The translations under genes were made by a program, and so were the position numbers. Under the pieces are notes generated by a model. The model saw only the letters and a list, made by a program, of their open reading frames with translations. It did not search any database and had not been told where the DNA came from. Positions 33,005-45,049 of a stretch of DNA of 64,000 bases are shown piece after piece (position 1 is the first letter of the stretch; every line of letters begins with the position of its first letter). The DNA is taken from the NCBI GenBank assembly GCA_020284085.1, contig JACEVL010006403.1:367001-431000 (forward strand), read 5' to 3'. The DNA comes from Aporrectodea caliginosa. Lineage: Eukaryota > Annelida > Clitellata > Crassiclitellata > Lumbricidae.

Positions 33005-33400
33005 TACCCTTCACTGGCTCCCTATTCTACAGCGGGTACAGTACAAACTCCTCTCCCTCATGCGTAACTGCCTTGTTGGGATGGCCCCATCCAACCTGCA
33101 GGTCTTTTTGCACCTTTGTCTCCTCCTTACCTGCGAGGGCCTCTTTGCGATCTTCGACCCGTGGCCTTATGGTTGTCCCTCGCATGCGCTCTGCTACGGC
33201 CCACTCTAGGTGCTTTGCCTGTGTTGGCCCATCAGCTTGAACTCTATTCCCCAGTCTTCGCCTTGAGTTACAAGCCCTCTCACCTTCCCAGTTCCGGAGA
33301 CGCCTTAAGACTTTCCTGTTCGCTGACGCAGGCACTGACGCAGGTCGAGAGCGCTGCTGATTTCTGAGCGGCGCTATATAAATGTTCTGTTACAATTACA

Positions 33401-33552
33401 ATTATATACATGCACGTATAATTATATTCATGCATATACACATGCATGCATACATTCATACATACATGCATATATACATACATAGATGCACACTGACGTG
33501 CATTATACACATACACACATGCATACGTATGCATGCATACATACGTGCACAA
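33401..33552 (+). repeat. Degenerate (CATA)n after the LINE tail
   Basis: ATACATGCA and ACATACAT units continue directly from the AATTAC tail of the LINE. Confidence 0.8.
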
Positions 33553-34524
33553 TAATTATTGCCTTGACCTATGAAAACCCACATATGGAAAATTCCTATC
33601 AATCCATAGCTAATCAGTAATCAGGTTTCCAGGGTTCTACTGGGGATTAAAGGGACCACGAAAAGGGCAAGGTTGGATGGAGTACAGGGAGGGGTTATCT
33701 GGGGCGAACCAGAATATAATCTAGGCTGATAACAGTGACCATTCTGGGTATAATCTAGGCTAAATTACAGGGACTGATTCTGGTGGGGGACTTAGCAAAA
33801 GTACTTCCCCTAGGCTTGGGCGGGTGAAAGTTTTCTTAATTGTCTTATCGTTTTCCCAGATTTCATTCTGATTTCACCCCTAGCTTATTGACCTGGATCC
33901 GCCCCAGGCCGATTATCAAGCGCCTTTTGTCACCAGGGGCTGTTTCGTTCTGTTCGTTTCAATGTCTTTGTATCTTTATCTATTTGTTTTGATTTTATTT
34001 GTGTATCTGTGGAAATGTATCAGTGTGTCAATACAATCATGCCTGTGTATTGGTTCGTAAGTGCGTGTGTGTGTGTATGCGCGTACGTGTATGTGCACGC
34101 GCGTTTGTGTACATGTGTGTGTGTGTCTATGTTTGTTTGTCTATGTCTTGCCGTTTGTCTGTATTTGTGTGTCTGTTGTTCGGTCGGGCTGCGCATGTGT
34201 GTGCTTATGTCCTTCTGCAAGTGTGTGTCTGTTTGCGTCTATGGAAACGTCTCTCTGTCCATCTGTCCGTCTGTATGTATGTCTGTATCTGTCCGTCTGC
34301 ACGGTCTGCTCTTCCGCAATTGTTAGAGAAGCTGAGGAATACTTGCCACTCCTTCATGAGAGACTATTTGTCGAACGCCAAGGATGTTGATCTGACTGAT
34401 CAACATCCTTGATCACCCATATCTCCTTAGGTCTTTAAGTATCACTGACCTGAAGCACATCCGCCTCCATTAATCTATCCTTTTATATATATATATACGA
34501 CATTTCGACAGAAGCTCTCCAGAC
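33553..34524. other. Unassigned, with GT-rich stretch
   Basis: GTGTGTGTATGCGCG-like alternating purine-pyrimidine sequence and CTGTCCGTCTGTATG lie at about 34050-34290. The Cys/Val-rich frames over it are repeat translations. The left part (33553-34000) shows TATAATCTAGGCTRAT-like local duplications near 33713 and 33757. Confidence 0.5.
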
Positions 34525-34975
34525 ACATGCATAAGGTCAAAGGTCATTCGGCAAAATATCGAGATCTAAGGACCATGGAAAAACCGGACCTCGGATTCGG
34601 AACCTCATCATCTCGAGAACATGAGACAACTGGGCTTCAGAACCTCGAGACATCGAATCCTATTGACCACTGGACAACTATAATAGACCACTGGCACTCA
34701 AAGTTTTGAAACTTCTATGCCACGAGAATAAGGTTCCTCTGGACCTGGTAATATCGCGAGTATACTGGGACTCTGGATAAGTAGACTTCGAAACCTATAT
34801 TGACCACGGCACCAACAGATCTCAAAAAGCCTCTAAACCTTTGGATCCCTATAGAACCCCCGTGACTTAGCGGAATTTGGGACCACTGGACCTTGAAACG
34901 TCGGGACCATTTAGGGGAGCTTATGGAACACGTCTGGGAGCTTATGGAACACGTCTGGTCCAGTTTGCCGTAACC
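34525..34975 (+). repeat. Cryptic degenerate repeat rich in GGACC/GGAACC/CCACTGG
   Basis: Motifs such as GACCACTGGAC, CTCGAGACATCG and CTCTGGACCTGG recur irregularly. GGGAGCTTATGGAACACGTC occurs twice in tandem (about 34915 and 34937). It is probably a decayed minisatellite. Confidence 0.55.
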
Positions 34976-34989
34976 CCATATAGTAGTTC

Positions 34990-35415
34990 CAATAAACCAA
35001 CTGTAATTGCGACAATTCATATAACATCGTCAGCAGTATGAGAATTGTCGACAAATAACTGGGAGGGGTTAGACTTTGATCCATATGGAGTTTGGGTGTG
35101 CATAAAGACTTTACTGTGGGGTCCAAAGAAAGTCGGGGGGTTGAAACTCAACCCCAACCCCTCGGCAATTCTCACCCTCATCTCGTCAGTAGCAAGCTAC
35201 TTCTAGGATGTCTTACACAGTGAACCATCGATCCAATGCCAAGAGATACATAGTAAGCACATTTTAAACAGCTATTAAAATCATGGAGGCTTTCAGGCTC
35301 CCTGTCTAGGTTGTTCCAGCTAGGCACGCGTACCAGGGACCCGAAAGGCCCTATTGCCCATTTTCGTCTTAGTATAAACGCATGATGGGAACCAGTGGGG
35401 GGCCGACCCCCTCCG
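34990..35415 (-). pseudogene. LINE-b ORF C-terminus and 3' end, split by MITE-2
   Basis: On the minus strand, KWAIGPFGSLVRVPSWNNLD and REPESLHDFNSCLKCAYYVS align with the LINE-b ORF end at 25106-25385. The shared GTAGCTTGCTACTGACGA block follows. MITE-2 interrupts here, and after it come GACGATGTTATATGAATTGT and the AATTAC-type tail. Confidence 0.85.
35035..35182 (+). mobile_element. MITE-2 copy inside LINE-b
   Basis: The ends are AGTATGAGAATTGTCG and the inverted CGGCAATTCTCACCCTCA. TCGTCAGC and TCGTCAGT flank it, 7 of 8 identical. The uninterrupted LINE-b copies at 4660 and 25160 confirm the empty site. Confidence 0.85.
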
Positions 35416-35585
35416 TTATAAATGGCGCCCTGTTGTAGCTGTTGGGCCCGAGTTGTTGTCCACCTGGTCTGCAGGAGGGGCTTTCGTAAGTAGATGACAG
35501 GCTGATCGTAGAACCTCTCCACGGATCCTTGACCATCTGCAGACGATACTCATGACACTGTCTCTCTTTTGAATCACGGAATAAT

Positions 35586-36012
35586 TTGCTCATCGTCGTC
35601 GTCGTCGTCATCCTCATCATCATCATCGTCATCGTCAACGTCATCGTCATCATCGTCGTCGTCGTCGTCGTTATTGCAGTCGTCATCATCATCGTTGTCG
35701 TCATCATCATCATCGTCGTCGTCGTCGTCATCTTCATTTTCTTCTTCCTATTCTCCTTGTTCTCGTTCTCCTTCTCGTTCTTGTTCTTATACTCGTCATT
35801 GTTCTTGTTCTTGGTCTACTCCATGTTCTTCTTGTTCTTATTGCTGTTCTTCTTGTTCTTTGCATTCCTTTTCTTGTTCTTATTCTTGTTCTTCCTTTCC
35901 TGCTTTTTTGTTCTTGTTCTGGTTCTTGATTTCTAGTTATTATTCGTGTTCCTGTTCTTGCTCTTGCTCTTCTGCTTGTTCTTGTTCTTCTGCGACTCTA
36001 TCTCCTCCTTGA
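35586..36012 (+). repeat. (CGT/CAT)n then (TTCTTG)n array
   Basis: TCGTCG and TCATCA trinucleotides pass into TTCTTGTTCTTG hexamers. The Ser/Val/Ile-rich frames are repeat translations. The hexamer part resembles SINE-1-associated arrays, but no SINE-1 body is attached. Confidence 0.92.
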
Positions 36013-36269
36013 CCTATACTGTTCTCTACACATTTGATCTAGATTGAAATATTTCCTAAAAACATCGAAGAACTAAACAGACAGTGGATTTCACTTCCGC
36101 GTCATTAGCCTTCAGATTATGAAAACAAAAGCATTAAAGAGGACAGTCAAACCGAACGAATAGACAAGCAAAAGAGAGAAAGAAAGAAACAGAAATCAGT
36201 GATTTATTCATTCGTTCGTCCAGTCCTTAATTAATCTTTAATGGTTTATTTCAATGAATCATTGAATGA

Positions 36270-36284
36270 ATGAATGAATGAATG

Positions 36285-36325
<41 letters not shown>

Positions 36326-36370
36326 GTCAATCAATCCAGCGTTCGATCAATCAATGAATGAATTATTCCT
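36270..36370. repeat. (AATG)n/(AATC)n microsatellite
   Basis: GAATGAATG units are followed by CAATCAATC, then decaying units. Confidence 0.9.
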
Positions 36371-36599
36371 TCCTTCATTCATTCGATCATTCCTTAATTA
36401 ATTCGTTTATGGTTTATTCAATCTGTCAATCAATAATTCATCGGTAGCGGTATGTGGTGCATAATTGATGGATACAATAATGAATAAATTAGAATTCTTA
36501 AAAGTTAAGCTTTTATAGCTCTGCGTTTTTAAATTCTGCTTTGTGAAAGTATTGTAAGACTATTACGTTAATTACTAATCACTTCAAACCAATTCGCTG

Positions 36600-36918
<319 letters not shown>

Positions 36919-37344
36919 AAAGCTGAGATAGGCCTGACGTGTATATAGGCCTGGCAACATATGGATGCATGGACAAATGCAATAAAGCCGATTTATTAAG
37001 GATAAGCATATAGGCTACCTATCACAGCAGATATGCCATAAGTAAACTGTACCCTTTCCACAAAATAATATGCAATAGATATGACTCAAAATCGATGCAC
37101 ACCTATTTTATATAATGTGCATCAGTTTTGAAGTAATTGCGTAATCAATGAGACGCATTCTGTTTTATAGTTTCGCAAAAAGGAACAATAATTTATGAGC
37201 TCTTCCTCTGCCATTTTCCAGGTGGGGCCAGTCCCATGTCAGGATACAGGAGGAGGGCGAAATTTGTTATAATACCTTCTGCGTCGTGAAACGAAAATTA
37301 CCATACCTATGTTAATGATATTTTTGATTCACATGTCATCTTCT

Positions 37345-37915
37345 AAGTACGCATGCATGTGTGTATGTATGTATGTATGCATATATGTATGTTTGTGTAC
37401 GCATGCATGCATGCATGTATATATATGCACATGTGAATGGAGTATATGTATGTATCCCTGTATAGGTACACTCATGTATGCATGTATATATGAATGGCGT
37501 GTTTGTATATATTCTTGTATAGATACATGTATGCACGTATATTTGGACGGCGGGTATGTATCCCTGTATAGATATATGCATGGACGTATGTATGTATGAA
37601 TGGGGTGTATGTAGGTATCCCTGTATAGATGTATGCATGGGAGCATGTTTATATGGATGTATATATATGCATATATAAATAAATATATATATGCATTTAT
37701 ATAAGGTATCTATGAATGTTTGTATGTATGTATGAACGTAAGTATGTACATTTATAAATAAAAGAAGTTAGCATGTTTTTATAAAGGTTTGTATGCTTGT
37801 ATGTAGTCTTGAATGCATGTATGCCTATGTGCATTTATGCATGTATATATAATAATATACATGTATTCATGTATGCACATGTGCTCTGTATGCTTGTACG
37901 TATGTATGAATGTAT
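37345..37915 (+). repeat. Degenerate (ATGT)n region with longer repeats
   Basis: TGTATGTATG units with a recurring segment TATCCCTGTATAGATATAT (about 37455, 37558, 37616) that gives a higher-order unit of about 50-60 bp. Confidence 0.85.
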
Positions 37916-38089
37916 GCGAATGCGACATCATTAACTGTCTGAAGGTTTCTTTAGCGCATTTCCGGCAACTCTCAAAGGCTCCAGAAACCATCGACACACT
38001 ACATAAGTACCAGTGGGCATATATCTATATAGTATATACTCCAAGCGTGAAAGGATCTTGATCGAATATCGCTCCATCCCATCGACACG

Positions 38090-38205
38090 TTACTTTCCAA
38101 ATGACAATGGCGACATATAAGGTGTACGGGTTATATACATGTAAATCGGTCGACTGAGGAACAGCTATGCGGCTTTGTGAGGCCCTGAAAAGGCGCTATA
38201 AAAGT
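38090..38205 (+). mobile_element. LINE-a 3' terminus fragment
   Basis: CCCTGAAAAGGCGCTATAAA and the flanking sequence match the LINE-a terminus. The tail is short or absent. Confidence 0.55.
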
Positions 38206-38344
38206 GGACAGACATGCATACAGTGTGATAAGACGACTTCACCAATAGGCTTCCATATTTTCAGTACGTAATGTACTGAAAGGTATCGAAATATTTTGTG
38301 ACTGATGTAATATAACCTATAACCTAGCTTCGGACATTCACTCA

Positions 38345-38830
38345 GATAATACAAGAATCTTAGCCTCATATAGAAGTGAGTTTGCACGTACAAACACTCG
38401 TAAATTCTCGATCCGATGTGTTGGCCCAGAAGAATGGAATAGAATACCCCAAGACCTACGCAGGAGGCCTATCTCAAATTTAAAGCTATTTAAACATAAG
38501 TTACGCCAATGGATAATTCATCAGAACGATTAGTTGGGTTCTAATCCACCATTCTGTTTGTGTCTTTCTTAGTTAAGGTTTAATACTTTGTACTAGTACG
38601 TTAATAATTCTACATGTACTAGATACTTATTATATGAATGCACTGTACTAGAGAACCTCTGTTACCCATCTAGCAACAGACTATATATATGTAGGTGGCC
38701 CTAACCAGCGGGACTCTGGTCCCTTCTGGGTTCCCTTTTGCGACCAACAGATCTTTGTTCTTTGCACAACGAAATGTTACTTTGTCAATGTTTGGAGCAA
38801 TAAATTGATGGTTATGGTTATGGTTATATA
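38345..38830 (+). pseudogene. LINE-c ORF C-terminus and 3' end, (GGTTAT)n tail
   Basis: One frame reads ATNTRKFSIRCVGPEEWNRI, then PQDLRRRPISNLKLFKHKLR, QWIIHQND and a stop. The F.IR..GP..WN.IP..LR...S...FK..LR pattern is a LINE ORF2 C-terminus distinct from LINE-a and LINE-b. The 3' UTR of about 290 bp contains GCGGGACTCTGGTCCCTTCT. It ends AATAAATTGATGGTTATGG with tandem GGTTAT. It is 5'-truncated. Confidence 0.85.
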
Positions 38831-38841
38831 TTCTCTGAATG

Positions 38842-38844
38842 GAT

Positions 38845-38901
<57 letters not shown>

Positions 38902-38935
38902 CTCGAAATCTCTCAGATCTCTCTCTCTCTGCTTT
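38842..38935. repeat. (CT)n microsatellite
   Basis: A CT run interrupted by CGAAATCTCTCAGAT. Confidence 0.95.
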
Positions 38936-39145
38936 CTCGTCTCTGCGACAATCGACCAGATTACGGTTAGAAATCGGTGCTGATGCTTTTTGTACATATT
39001 GTATAGCAACGATATTATCAGATCACGGGCTTGAGCAAACGGCTTTGAAGCGTAGTGTATATGGCTTATATAATCATCAAGAAATTTACAGTACAATACA
39101 ATATTCACGTGCATAGAATTATTAAGAACACACTTTATAAGACAT

Positions 39146-39590
39146 TATAATTATAGAACTATATATTTATAGGGCAAATATTTACCGGACAATATATACA
39201 TTGGACAATATATTTATAGAACAATATATTTATAGGACAGTATAGTTATAGACCAATATAGTTATAAGGTAATATATTCAGAGGACAACACATTTGTACG
39301 AGAGTCTTGTAAAAGCCGATATACACTATATGACGGATATGACGTCATCCGCGCAAGTAAATAAGTAAATCGTAGAGATTTAATTTTTCTTTCAAACGAC
39401 ACAAAAACTATAAAAAAATTTAAAATACCGACCGCGATATAGCTAAACATAAAGTGGCCCGGTTTTTTATGGCTCACAGTATATATACAGGACGACATAT
39501 GTATTTAATAACATATTTATAGGACAACATACACGAAACAGAAAGATATATAAATGGGACAGTATTGTTAAAGGATGATATATACAATAC
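39146..39590. repeat. TATTTATAGGACAATA minisatellite with an insertion
   Basis: Units of about 18-20 bp (ATATATTTATAGAACAAT, TATAGGACAGTATAGTTAT) run from 39146 to about 39297. They resume at about 39480 (ATATACAGGACGACATAT). The intervening 180 bp is unrelated. Confidence 0.8.
39297..39478 (-). mobile_element. Unclassified insertion in the minisatellite
   Basis: This unique 180-bp block separates two halves of the array. It contains TACGAGAGTCTTGTAAAAG at one edge and CCGGTTTTTTATGGCTCACA at the other. The edges recall decayed Tc1/mariner ends, but I see no clean inverted repeat. The class is uncertain. Confidence 0.35.
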
Positions 39591-39824
39591 TATATCCAAT
39601 ACCACTGCATGTATGCCCGCATATGATGTATAAAACATCAATGATATATGATCACACAGACTAATCAAGCGGTCTTAAGCCAATCATCCTATGGTGCTTT
39701 TCTAGGTCAAGGGATATTCGGCGGGTGACATCCTGGATTAGCTATTGTATACATAATTCACATATGCAGCGTATACTTGCATAAATATATGCACAGGAAG
39801 TGTACTTGCATATACACAAATACA

Positions 39825-40022
39825 GGTTCATCATCATCATAATGGACACGATGATGATAATCACTGTAATCGTCATCATTATCTTCATCACCAACATCAT
39901 CGTTATTGCAATCACCAATATAATCTAGCCTAGAACATCATCAACATCATCATTATCATCTTCATCGTCATTGTTACCAACGTCTTCGTCATCAACATCA
40001 TCATCATAATAATCATCATCAG

Positions 40023-40058
<36 letters not shown>

Positions 40059-40085
40059 TATCATCATCATCATCACCTTACCATC
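39825..40085 (+). repeat. Degenerate (CAT)n array
   Basis: CATCATCAT with CACCAA, CGTC and AACA variants. It becomes nearly pure at 40015-40075. Confidence 0.92.
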
Positions 40086-40589
40086 ATCATCAGTTCCTGG
40101 GCGTGTCAGTGACCTACATTCTGATCGGTCAGTTGTAGGCCTATAACATGGTGTCTTTCTTATACACACACGCATCTGCTTATAACACTATACGCAGTTG
40201 TATGCATACATGTCATTTAAAACATTTAAAAATATTCTGCCGCGTGAAGAAGAAATATCAATGCTGCGTGACTGAGGAAAGGTGGTCCTGAAATTTTCCT
40301 CTAGGAATCGATTAGTCTAGACGCCAGTTGCAGCTTCTGCAGAAGAATCTAATCGTTCACCAGTCTAACTCATGCCCCACACATTGATTAAAATGCTATA
40401 GCTTCGATGTATTCTAAGAAAACTGCACTTTTCCGAATCACTGATTCAAATTCTATCGACTATCGTCGATTTAAGATCGACTTATATGTTCGCTTGTCTA
40501 GATAGCCTATACATACAAAGAGGGGAAATGTGTGCACAAACTAATATTTATTCATCCTTGTAAATGCACACATTTATAATTTCATATAA

Positions 40590-40630
40590 TATACACACTG
40601 TATATATATATATATTATATATATACATTT
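40590..40630. repeat. (TA)n
   Basis: A short dinucleotide run. Confidence 0.85.
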
Positions 40631-40870
40631 GCATACATACATATGTAAGTTTCTTAAATCAACGATACTAATATTGAAACTCGAATGTGGAGAAAGGTCT
40701 TCTTCAAGTCGTTTGTGAAATGAAAGAGAATGGCTTGGAAAAGGTGTTGATAGTGAATGCCACAAATAGGTTCAATGTACCAAAAGGATGAGAGACCACA
40801 AGTCTTGTTTGGAAAGTTGGGACAAACGTTGGGACAAACGCAAAATATGTGTAAATTGCCATTATCTTTC

Positions 40871-40977
40871 AACAAAGCGTCAGTCGATGGCGCTGAGCAA
40901 TTGTGAGTGAAGGACTTGCTAAAGATTCATACACAGTAAGCATCTCACGGGAGGCTCTACCCACGGGCCACCGTGCA
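40871..40977 (-). mobile_element. SINE-2 fragment
   Basis: GATGGCGCTGAGCAATTGTG, AGTGAAGGACTTGCT, ACACAGTAAGCATCTC match the body of SINE-2 at 45936, 47424 and 54868. The tRNA-like head is not recognisable. Confidence 0.7.
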
Positions 40978-41095
40978 CAATATAATATATATATATATAT
41001 GTATATGCATATGTATAGGCATACATGCATATGTATATGACATATGTATATATACATGTACATGTATATATATACGTATATGTAATCGCATATGT
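40978..41095. repeat. (TA)n-rich degenerate tract
   Basis: TATATATA with ATGCATATG interruptions. Confidence 0.85.
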
Positions 41096-41379
41096 TTATA
41101 TGTGTGACTAATAGTATCAATAATAATATGACGATTATTTGTATTTCCACAGTCATAGACCTGGACATGGCTGTAACGGTTCTATCGGCGCCCCTACGTA
41201 GCCTACACATGTAAATTTTGAACTCTATTTAACTTAACATAAACCTAGCGCAAACGCTGACAAATTTTGGAAATTATTTCCGCATTTTGTCGAAAAGAAA
41301 TGTATTCGAAATAATTGTTTAAATTTCCTGCAACAATTCCGAGACAAAGGACACGGTGTTTACTTGTGCATATGCAACA

Positions 41380-41440
41380 TAACCATAGCCATAACCATAA
41401 CCATCAATTTATAGGTCCAAATATAAAAAAAGTAACATCT
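41380..41440 (-). mobile_element. LINE-c 3' terminal fragment
   Basis: On the minus strand it ends CTATAAATTGATGGTTATGG with GGTTAT repeats, as at 38800-38828. The copy is very short. Confidence 0.6.
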
Positions 41441-42316
41441 CTTCTTACTAAGAACAGGCGTATATAATCGCACACGCATACATCTATATGCATGGATATA
41501 TATCTATATTTATATAGGGACTGGGTCTATATACATGTTCATATATATGTATCTGTGCCTAAGTCAATAAGGATACATATCCATAAACAGCAGATTATGG
41601 GGAATGGTTGGCGTTATACAAAGTATTACCAGAGTAGCTTTGCAATTAACTATAGTCTATAGTATACATGTGATCGTATGTGTCCATGTTTGCAAGCACA
41701 TGATATACAAACACGCAATAATCTACGCATGAATGCGTGCATTTAACAGTGTATATGTGTGTATGATCTCATAAAAGTATGTGCATGTATACCTATAAGT
41801 GTCTCAAGGGGTGTCCAATGATGTGGCGTTATATTTGCGATTACAATGGCATATTTGTGCATATATTTTCGGTCACTATGTACTTACCCATGCTTTATTG
41901 TGTGAACATATATAGGTACGTATGCATGTATATATGCCTGTATGTATGCATGTATTTATGCATGTACGTGTGTATGCATGCGTGCATAAGGAGTTTATGC
42001 AACTCAATGCGCTGTGATTCTCAGGGTGATGATTGGAGTGTTTTGAAGGTCTTTCGGCTTAATCGCGAACAGAACGCTTTATAATATGACACCTTGAACT
42101 TTAACCGACCTAGATGAACAGCAGGCTACCATGTTACAGTACTATTTAACCACACTCGTTATTGTTCAACATTACGGTGCTAACCAGCATCGCATCCACA
42201 GCACCAAGCACGTACAATATGCCTACATCCAGTATTTGTCTGCATATATATACACAACACTTTCTACAGCTATTAAAATCCTCGATTTCTTATAATTCAA
42301 GCGAATTTGTCGAATT
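41441..42316. other. Unassigned, with TATG-rich patches
   Basis: Degenerate TATGTATG at about 41915-41985 and TATATA near 41500. No gene is recognised. Confidence 0.45.
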
Positions 42317-42622
42317 ATGTTAGGCATGCTACCTGTTTTAAGTGGGTACCACAGCCAAATCCCTGAGCCCCGTGCACCTTTGGTGGCCAGGGACCGATTC
42401 TCCTACGTATATAATCACTCGTGGGTTACGATCAGACGACCTCTCAGGTATGTGCGTGATGCACTACTGACGCAGCTATGCAAACTTCCCCTGTCTATTA
42501 GAAGCCAGAATGCAAGAACATCTAAGTCGAATGAATTCTGTAGCAATTAAAGGAGGTCATTTTGAAAAGAAAAACATAGCGTCATATAAGGTCCTAAGTT
42601 GGCGATATATAAATGTTAAATT
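42317..42622 (+). mobile_element. Possible LINE-a remnant
   Basis: It ends GTTGGCGATATATAAATGTT, a diverged LINE-a terminus. A 77-codon frame upstream (RFSYVYNHSWVTIRRPLRYV) shows no conserved block I can name. The assignment rests on the terminus alone. Confidence 0.4.
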
Positions 42623-43193
42623 TCAAGCAAGCGTTGTATTTGTAGATCGAATGTGGACATCTTCAATAAATAAATATTTATGTAATTGAATAAATAAATA
42701 TATGCACAAAGCCTAACAATATCAGCGAAGACCAAACTAAGTAAACATTTATAGCATAGGTCTCCTAGTAGACAGTTTGAACACACATCTTCGAGTATAA
42801 CATAAAAACTCAATAAAAAGAATAAACTAAATTAATAAATAAACAGGAATACTTTAAATAATTATATTAATAAAGCAATTCGGTTCCTTTATAGTCTGTG
42901 TTGAGCACTCAACCCGCTTGCAATCAATTTCAAGAATACCGGAGTGGCGAACAATACTGACAAACCTACCTACCATAAGAGCTCAATATAGCATCTTGAC
43001 ACTGGAAACCGTGATGCAGGGACCTTGCCCTCAGTCCCTTCAGTCTGGAATTATTTATTAATATCTCTTGCATTCATGTGTGTATGCTTATTGATACTCA
43101 AATGACAGCGTTTAAGAAACTCTCAAAGCTATCTCAAGTCTGTCTTGTACATATAGGCCCGTCTTGTACATATATACACATATACTAAGTAGG

Positions 43194-43241
<48 letters not shown>

Positions 43242-43442
43242 TCTACAAATATAGCCAATGGATGCATCATGGGCTAACAAGACTCGCACTCATAGACACG
43301 ATGCTAGTTAGCACCGTGCATTATAGTAGCATACATATAAAAAATTTAAAACGAGTACTTGCGATTTATGTAGTATGCAGAATGGGGTGCATGCTAGTCA
43401 AGGACTTTAGCCCAGAGTTCTGAATTAAAATACCTGATAATG
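42623..43442. other. Unassigned AT-rich stretch
   Basis: (TA)n lies at 43198-43240. CCTCAGTCCCTTCAGTCTGG then AATTATTTA near 43030 weakly resembles a GP.VWN.L coding block. Nothing else is recognised. Confidence 0.4.
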
Positions 43443-43655
43443 CATAAATATGTAGTGAGATTTCTGCTCTATTCCATTTGCGCCTCTCACCTAGCAAACT
43501 GGGGTATGAAACGGGTACACTGACTGTACACTGTTAGTGGGAAGATTAGACGGCAAGGGAACTGACTGGCCAACAGTGTATTCGTAAATGAAGCCGAGAA
43601 AGTGATGTCAACAAAATTCAGCGCAGCCATGGGTAAAGAGTGCATTCTTAATTAC
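43443..43655 (+). mobile_element. SINE-1, diverged, headless
   Basis: AGTGAGATTTCTGCTCTATT, GTACACTGACTGTACACTG, AAGATTAGACGGCAAGGGA and CAGCCATGGGTAAAGAGTGC preserve the body order. The CCGAGGCTAAG block is altered. Confidence 0.7.
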
Positions 43656-44099
43656 ATGAAAAATATAATTCTAGCTTATACATGATATTCGCGATATTGT
43701 GTAATATATCAATAAATATTTCTTTACATTGTAAATAATATTTATAGATGAATAACACAATATCACGAATAGAAGACTTAATGAAATTAACTAACTGCCA
43801 CATACTCTCAATAAATATTCAGGTCATGCATTCTCTGCCTCCTGATTAGATGCACAAAAGCCCTTGTAGAGGTATGTCTGAAAAGTATCGACATAAAAAT
43901 CTTCTTCTATTTTATTGACGTCAAATTTAAAAACACTAGAAAACACCAGAAAGCAACGTTCACAAGTCTGTCTTTCTCTGGCTGTCTCTGTCTGTCTCTT
44001 TCTCTGTCTCTTTCTCTCTATTCTTTCTCCGTTTTTATAGCGCTCTGTAAATTGAAAGTCGATTAATGCTGACAATAACGGAGCTATCGGTCAATATAA

Positions 44100-44222
44100 T
44101 AATCTATAAGATACTTGCAAACACACAAGCAGGTGTATATAATATATATATACAGGAGCTCTGCGGATATATATATATAATATATATATATATATGCATA
44201 TATATATATATATATATATATA
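44100..44222. repeat. (TA)n tracts
   Basis: Three TA runs with short interruptions. Confidence 0.9.
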
Positions 44223-44409
44223 AGCAGCTTTAGAGACACGTGGATCTGTTAATGACCGGTTCGTTGGCTGTTGCGTTCCTGTGCCCGACGATCTACAAAT
44301 GCTGTTCCGGTTGAACAGGTGCATATGGAAACTGAAGACAATTAAATAATCCATTCGCTCATTCCATGTATCACCTGGATGCTCTTTACACAAATCAATT
44401 AATCTGGAC

Positions 44410-44572
44410 AGAGAGAGAGATATAGAGAGACAGACGGAGAGACAGACAGAGACAGACAGAGAGACGGACCGACAAACAGACAAGCAGACAGTCAGTCGGA
44501 CAGACGGACGGACAGACAGACTCATAGATAGATGGAGGGGCAGACAGACAGTCAAACAGACAGGCGAGTAGG
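44410..44572 (+). repeat. Degenerate (CAGA)n
   Basis: GACAGACAG with CGGA and GTCA variants. Confidence 0.88.
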
Positions 44573-44604
44573 GTGTAACTTTACACTGCTTTCTATTAAG
44601 ACTT

Positions 44605-44956
44605 TAATGCATGCATCTATAAGCTGTTTATCAGCATCTGAACGACTGTATGCCAGACTTCTGCATTCGGGTAGCAGACAACCGGAACAGAAGTCGGCTA
44701 CGATCCTCATAAAAAATCTGCTACAGGTCCCGCGGTCTTCTACGAGGTTTGGCGACTGTTCCTTCTCTGTCGCAGGACCTACTGCATGGAACAGTCTTCC
44801 AGACCATGTAAAGAATGCGCCATCTCTGGAGACATTTAAATCAAAGCTCAAGACCTATCTGTTTAAACAATCATATGACTGTGATTGATTTGTTGAACTC
44901 ATGTACAGCGTCCTTTCCTTCGGCCTCGGCTGTGCTACGGCGCTATAGAAATCGTC
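44605..44956 (+). pseudogene. LINE-a-like ORF C-terminus and 3' end
   Basis: One frame reads SASERLYARLLHSGSRQPEQ, then STRFGDCSFSVAGPTAWNSL, PDHVKNAPSLETFKSKLKTY, LFKQSYDCD and a stop. F.VAGPTAWNSLP..V...S...FKSKLKTYLF is the full C-terminal block of LINE ORF2, here without frameshift. The 3' end is GTGCTACGGCGCTATAGAAA with a TTA tandem tail. This is the most intact C-terminal block in the window. The reverse-transcriptase core is absent. Confidence 0.9.
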
Positions 44957-44989
44957 TTATTATTATTATTATTATTATTATTATTTTTT

Positions 44990-45049
<60 letters not shown>

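Larger units (their letters stand above)
32426..33400 (+). pseudogene. LINE-a ORF2 remnant interrupted by two nested insertions
   Basis: Segment 1 (32426-32501) reads FQILLVYHLRQLRSICSSLS then LHAI. Segment 2 (32692-32857) reads ITTLIHALICTRVDFGNAVY and LQSILNAAARLIGDIPKF. Segment 3 (33005-33400) starts DTLHWLPILQRVQYKLLSLM, then becomes frameshifted. In order these are the Y.LRQLR.IR.SL, LIHAFI.SRLDYCN, KLQ..QNAAARLI and LHWLP..QR blocks of CR1/L2/Jockey-like ORF2 downstream of the catalytic core. The 3' end is GAGCGGCGCTATATAAATGT with an AATTAC tail. A hAT-like MITE and a minus-strand LINE end split it. Confidence 0.9.
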
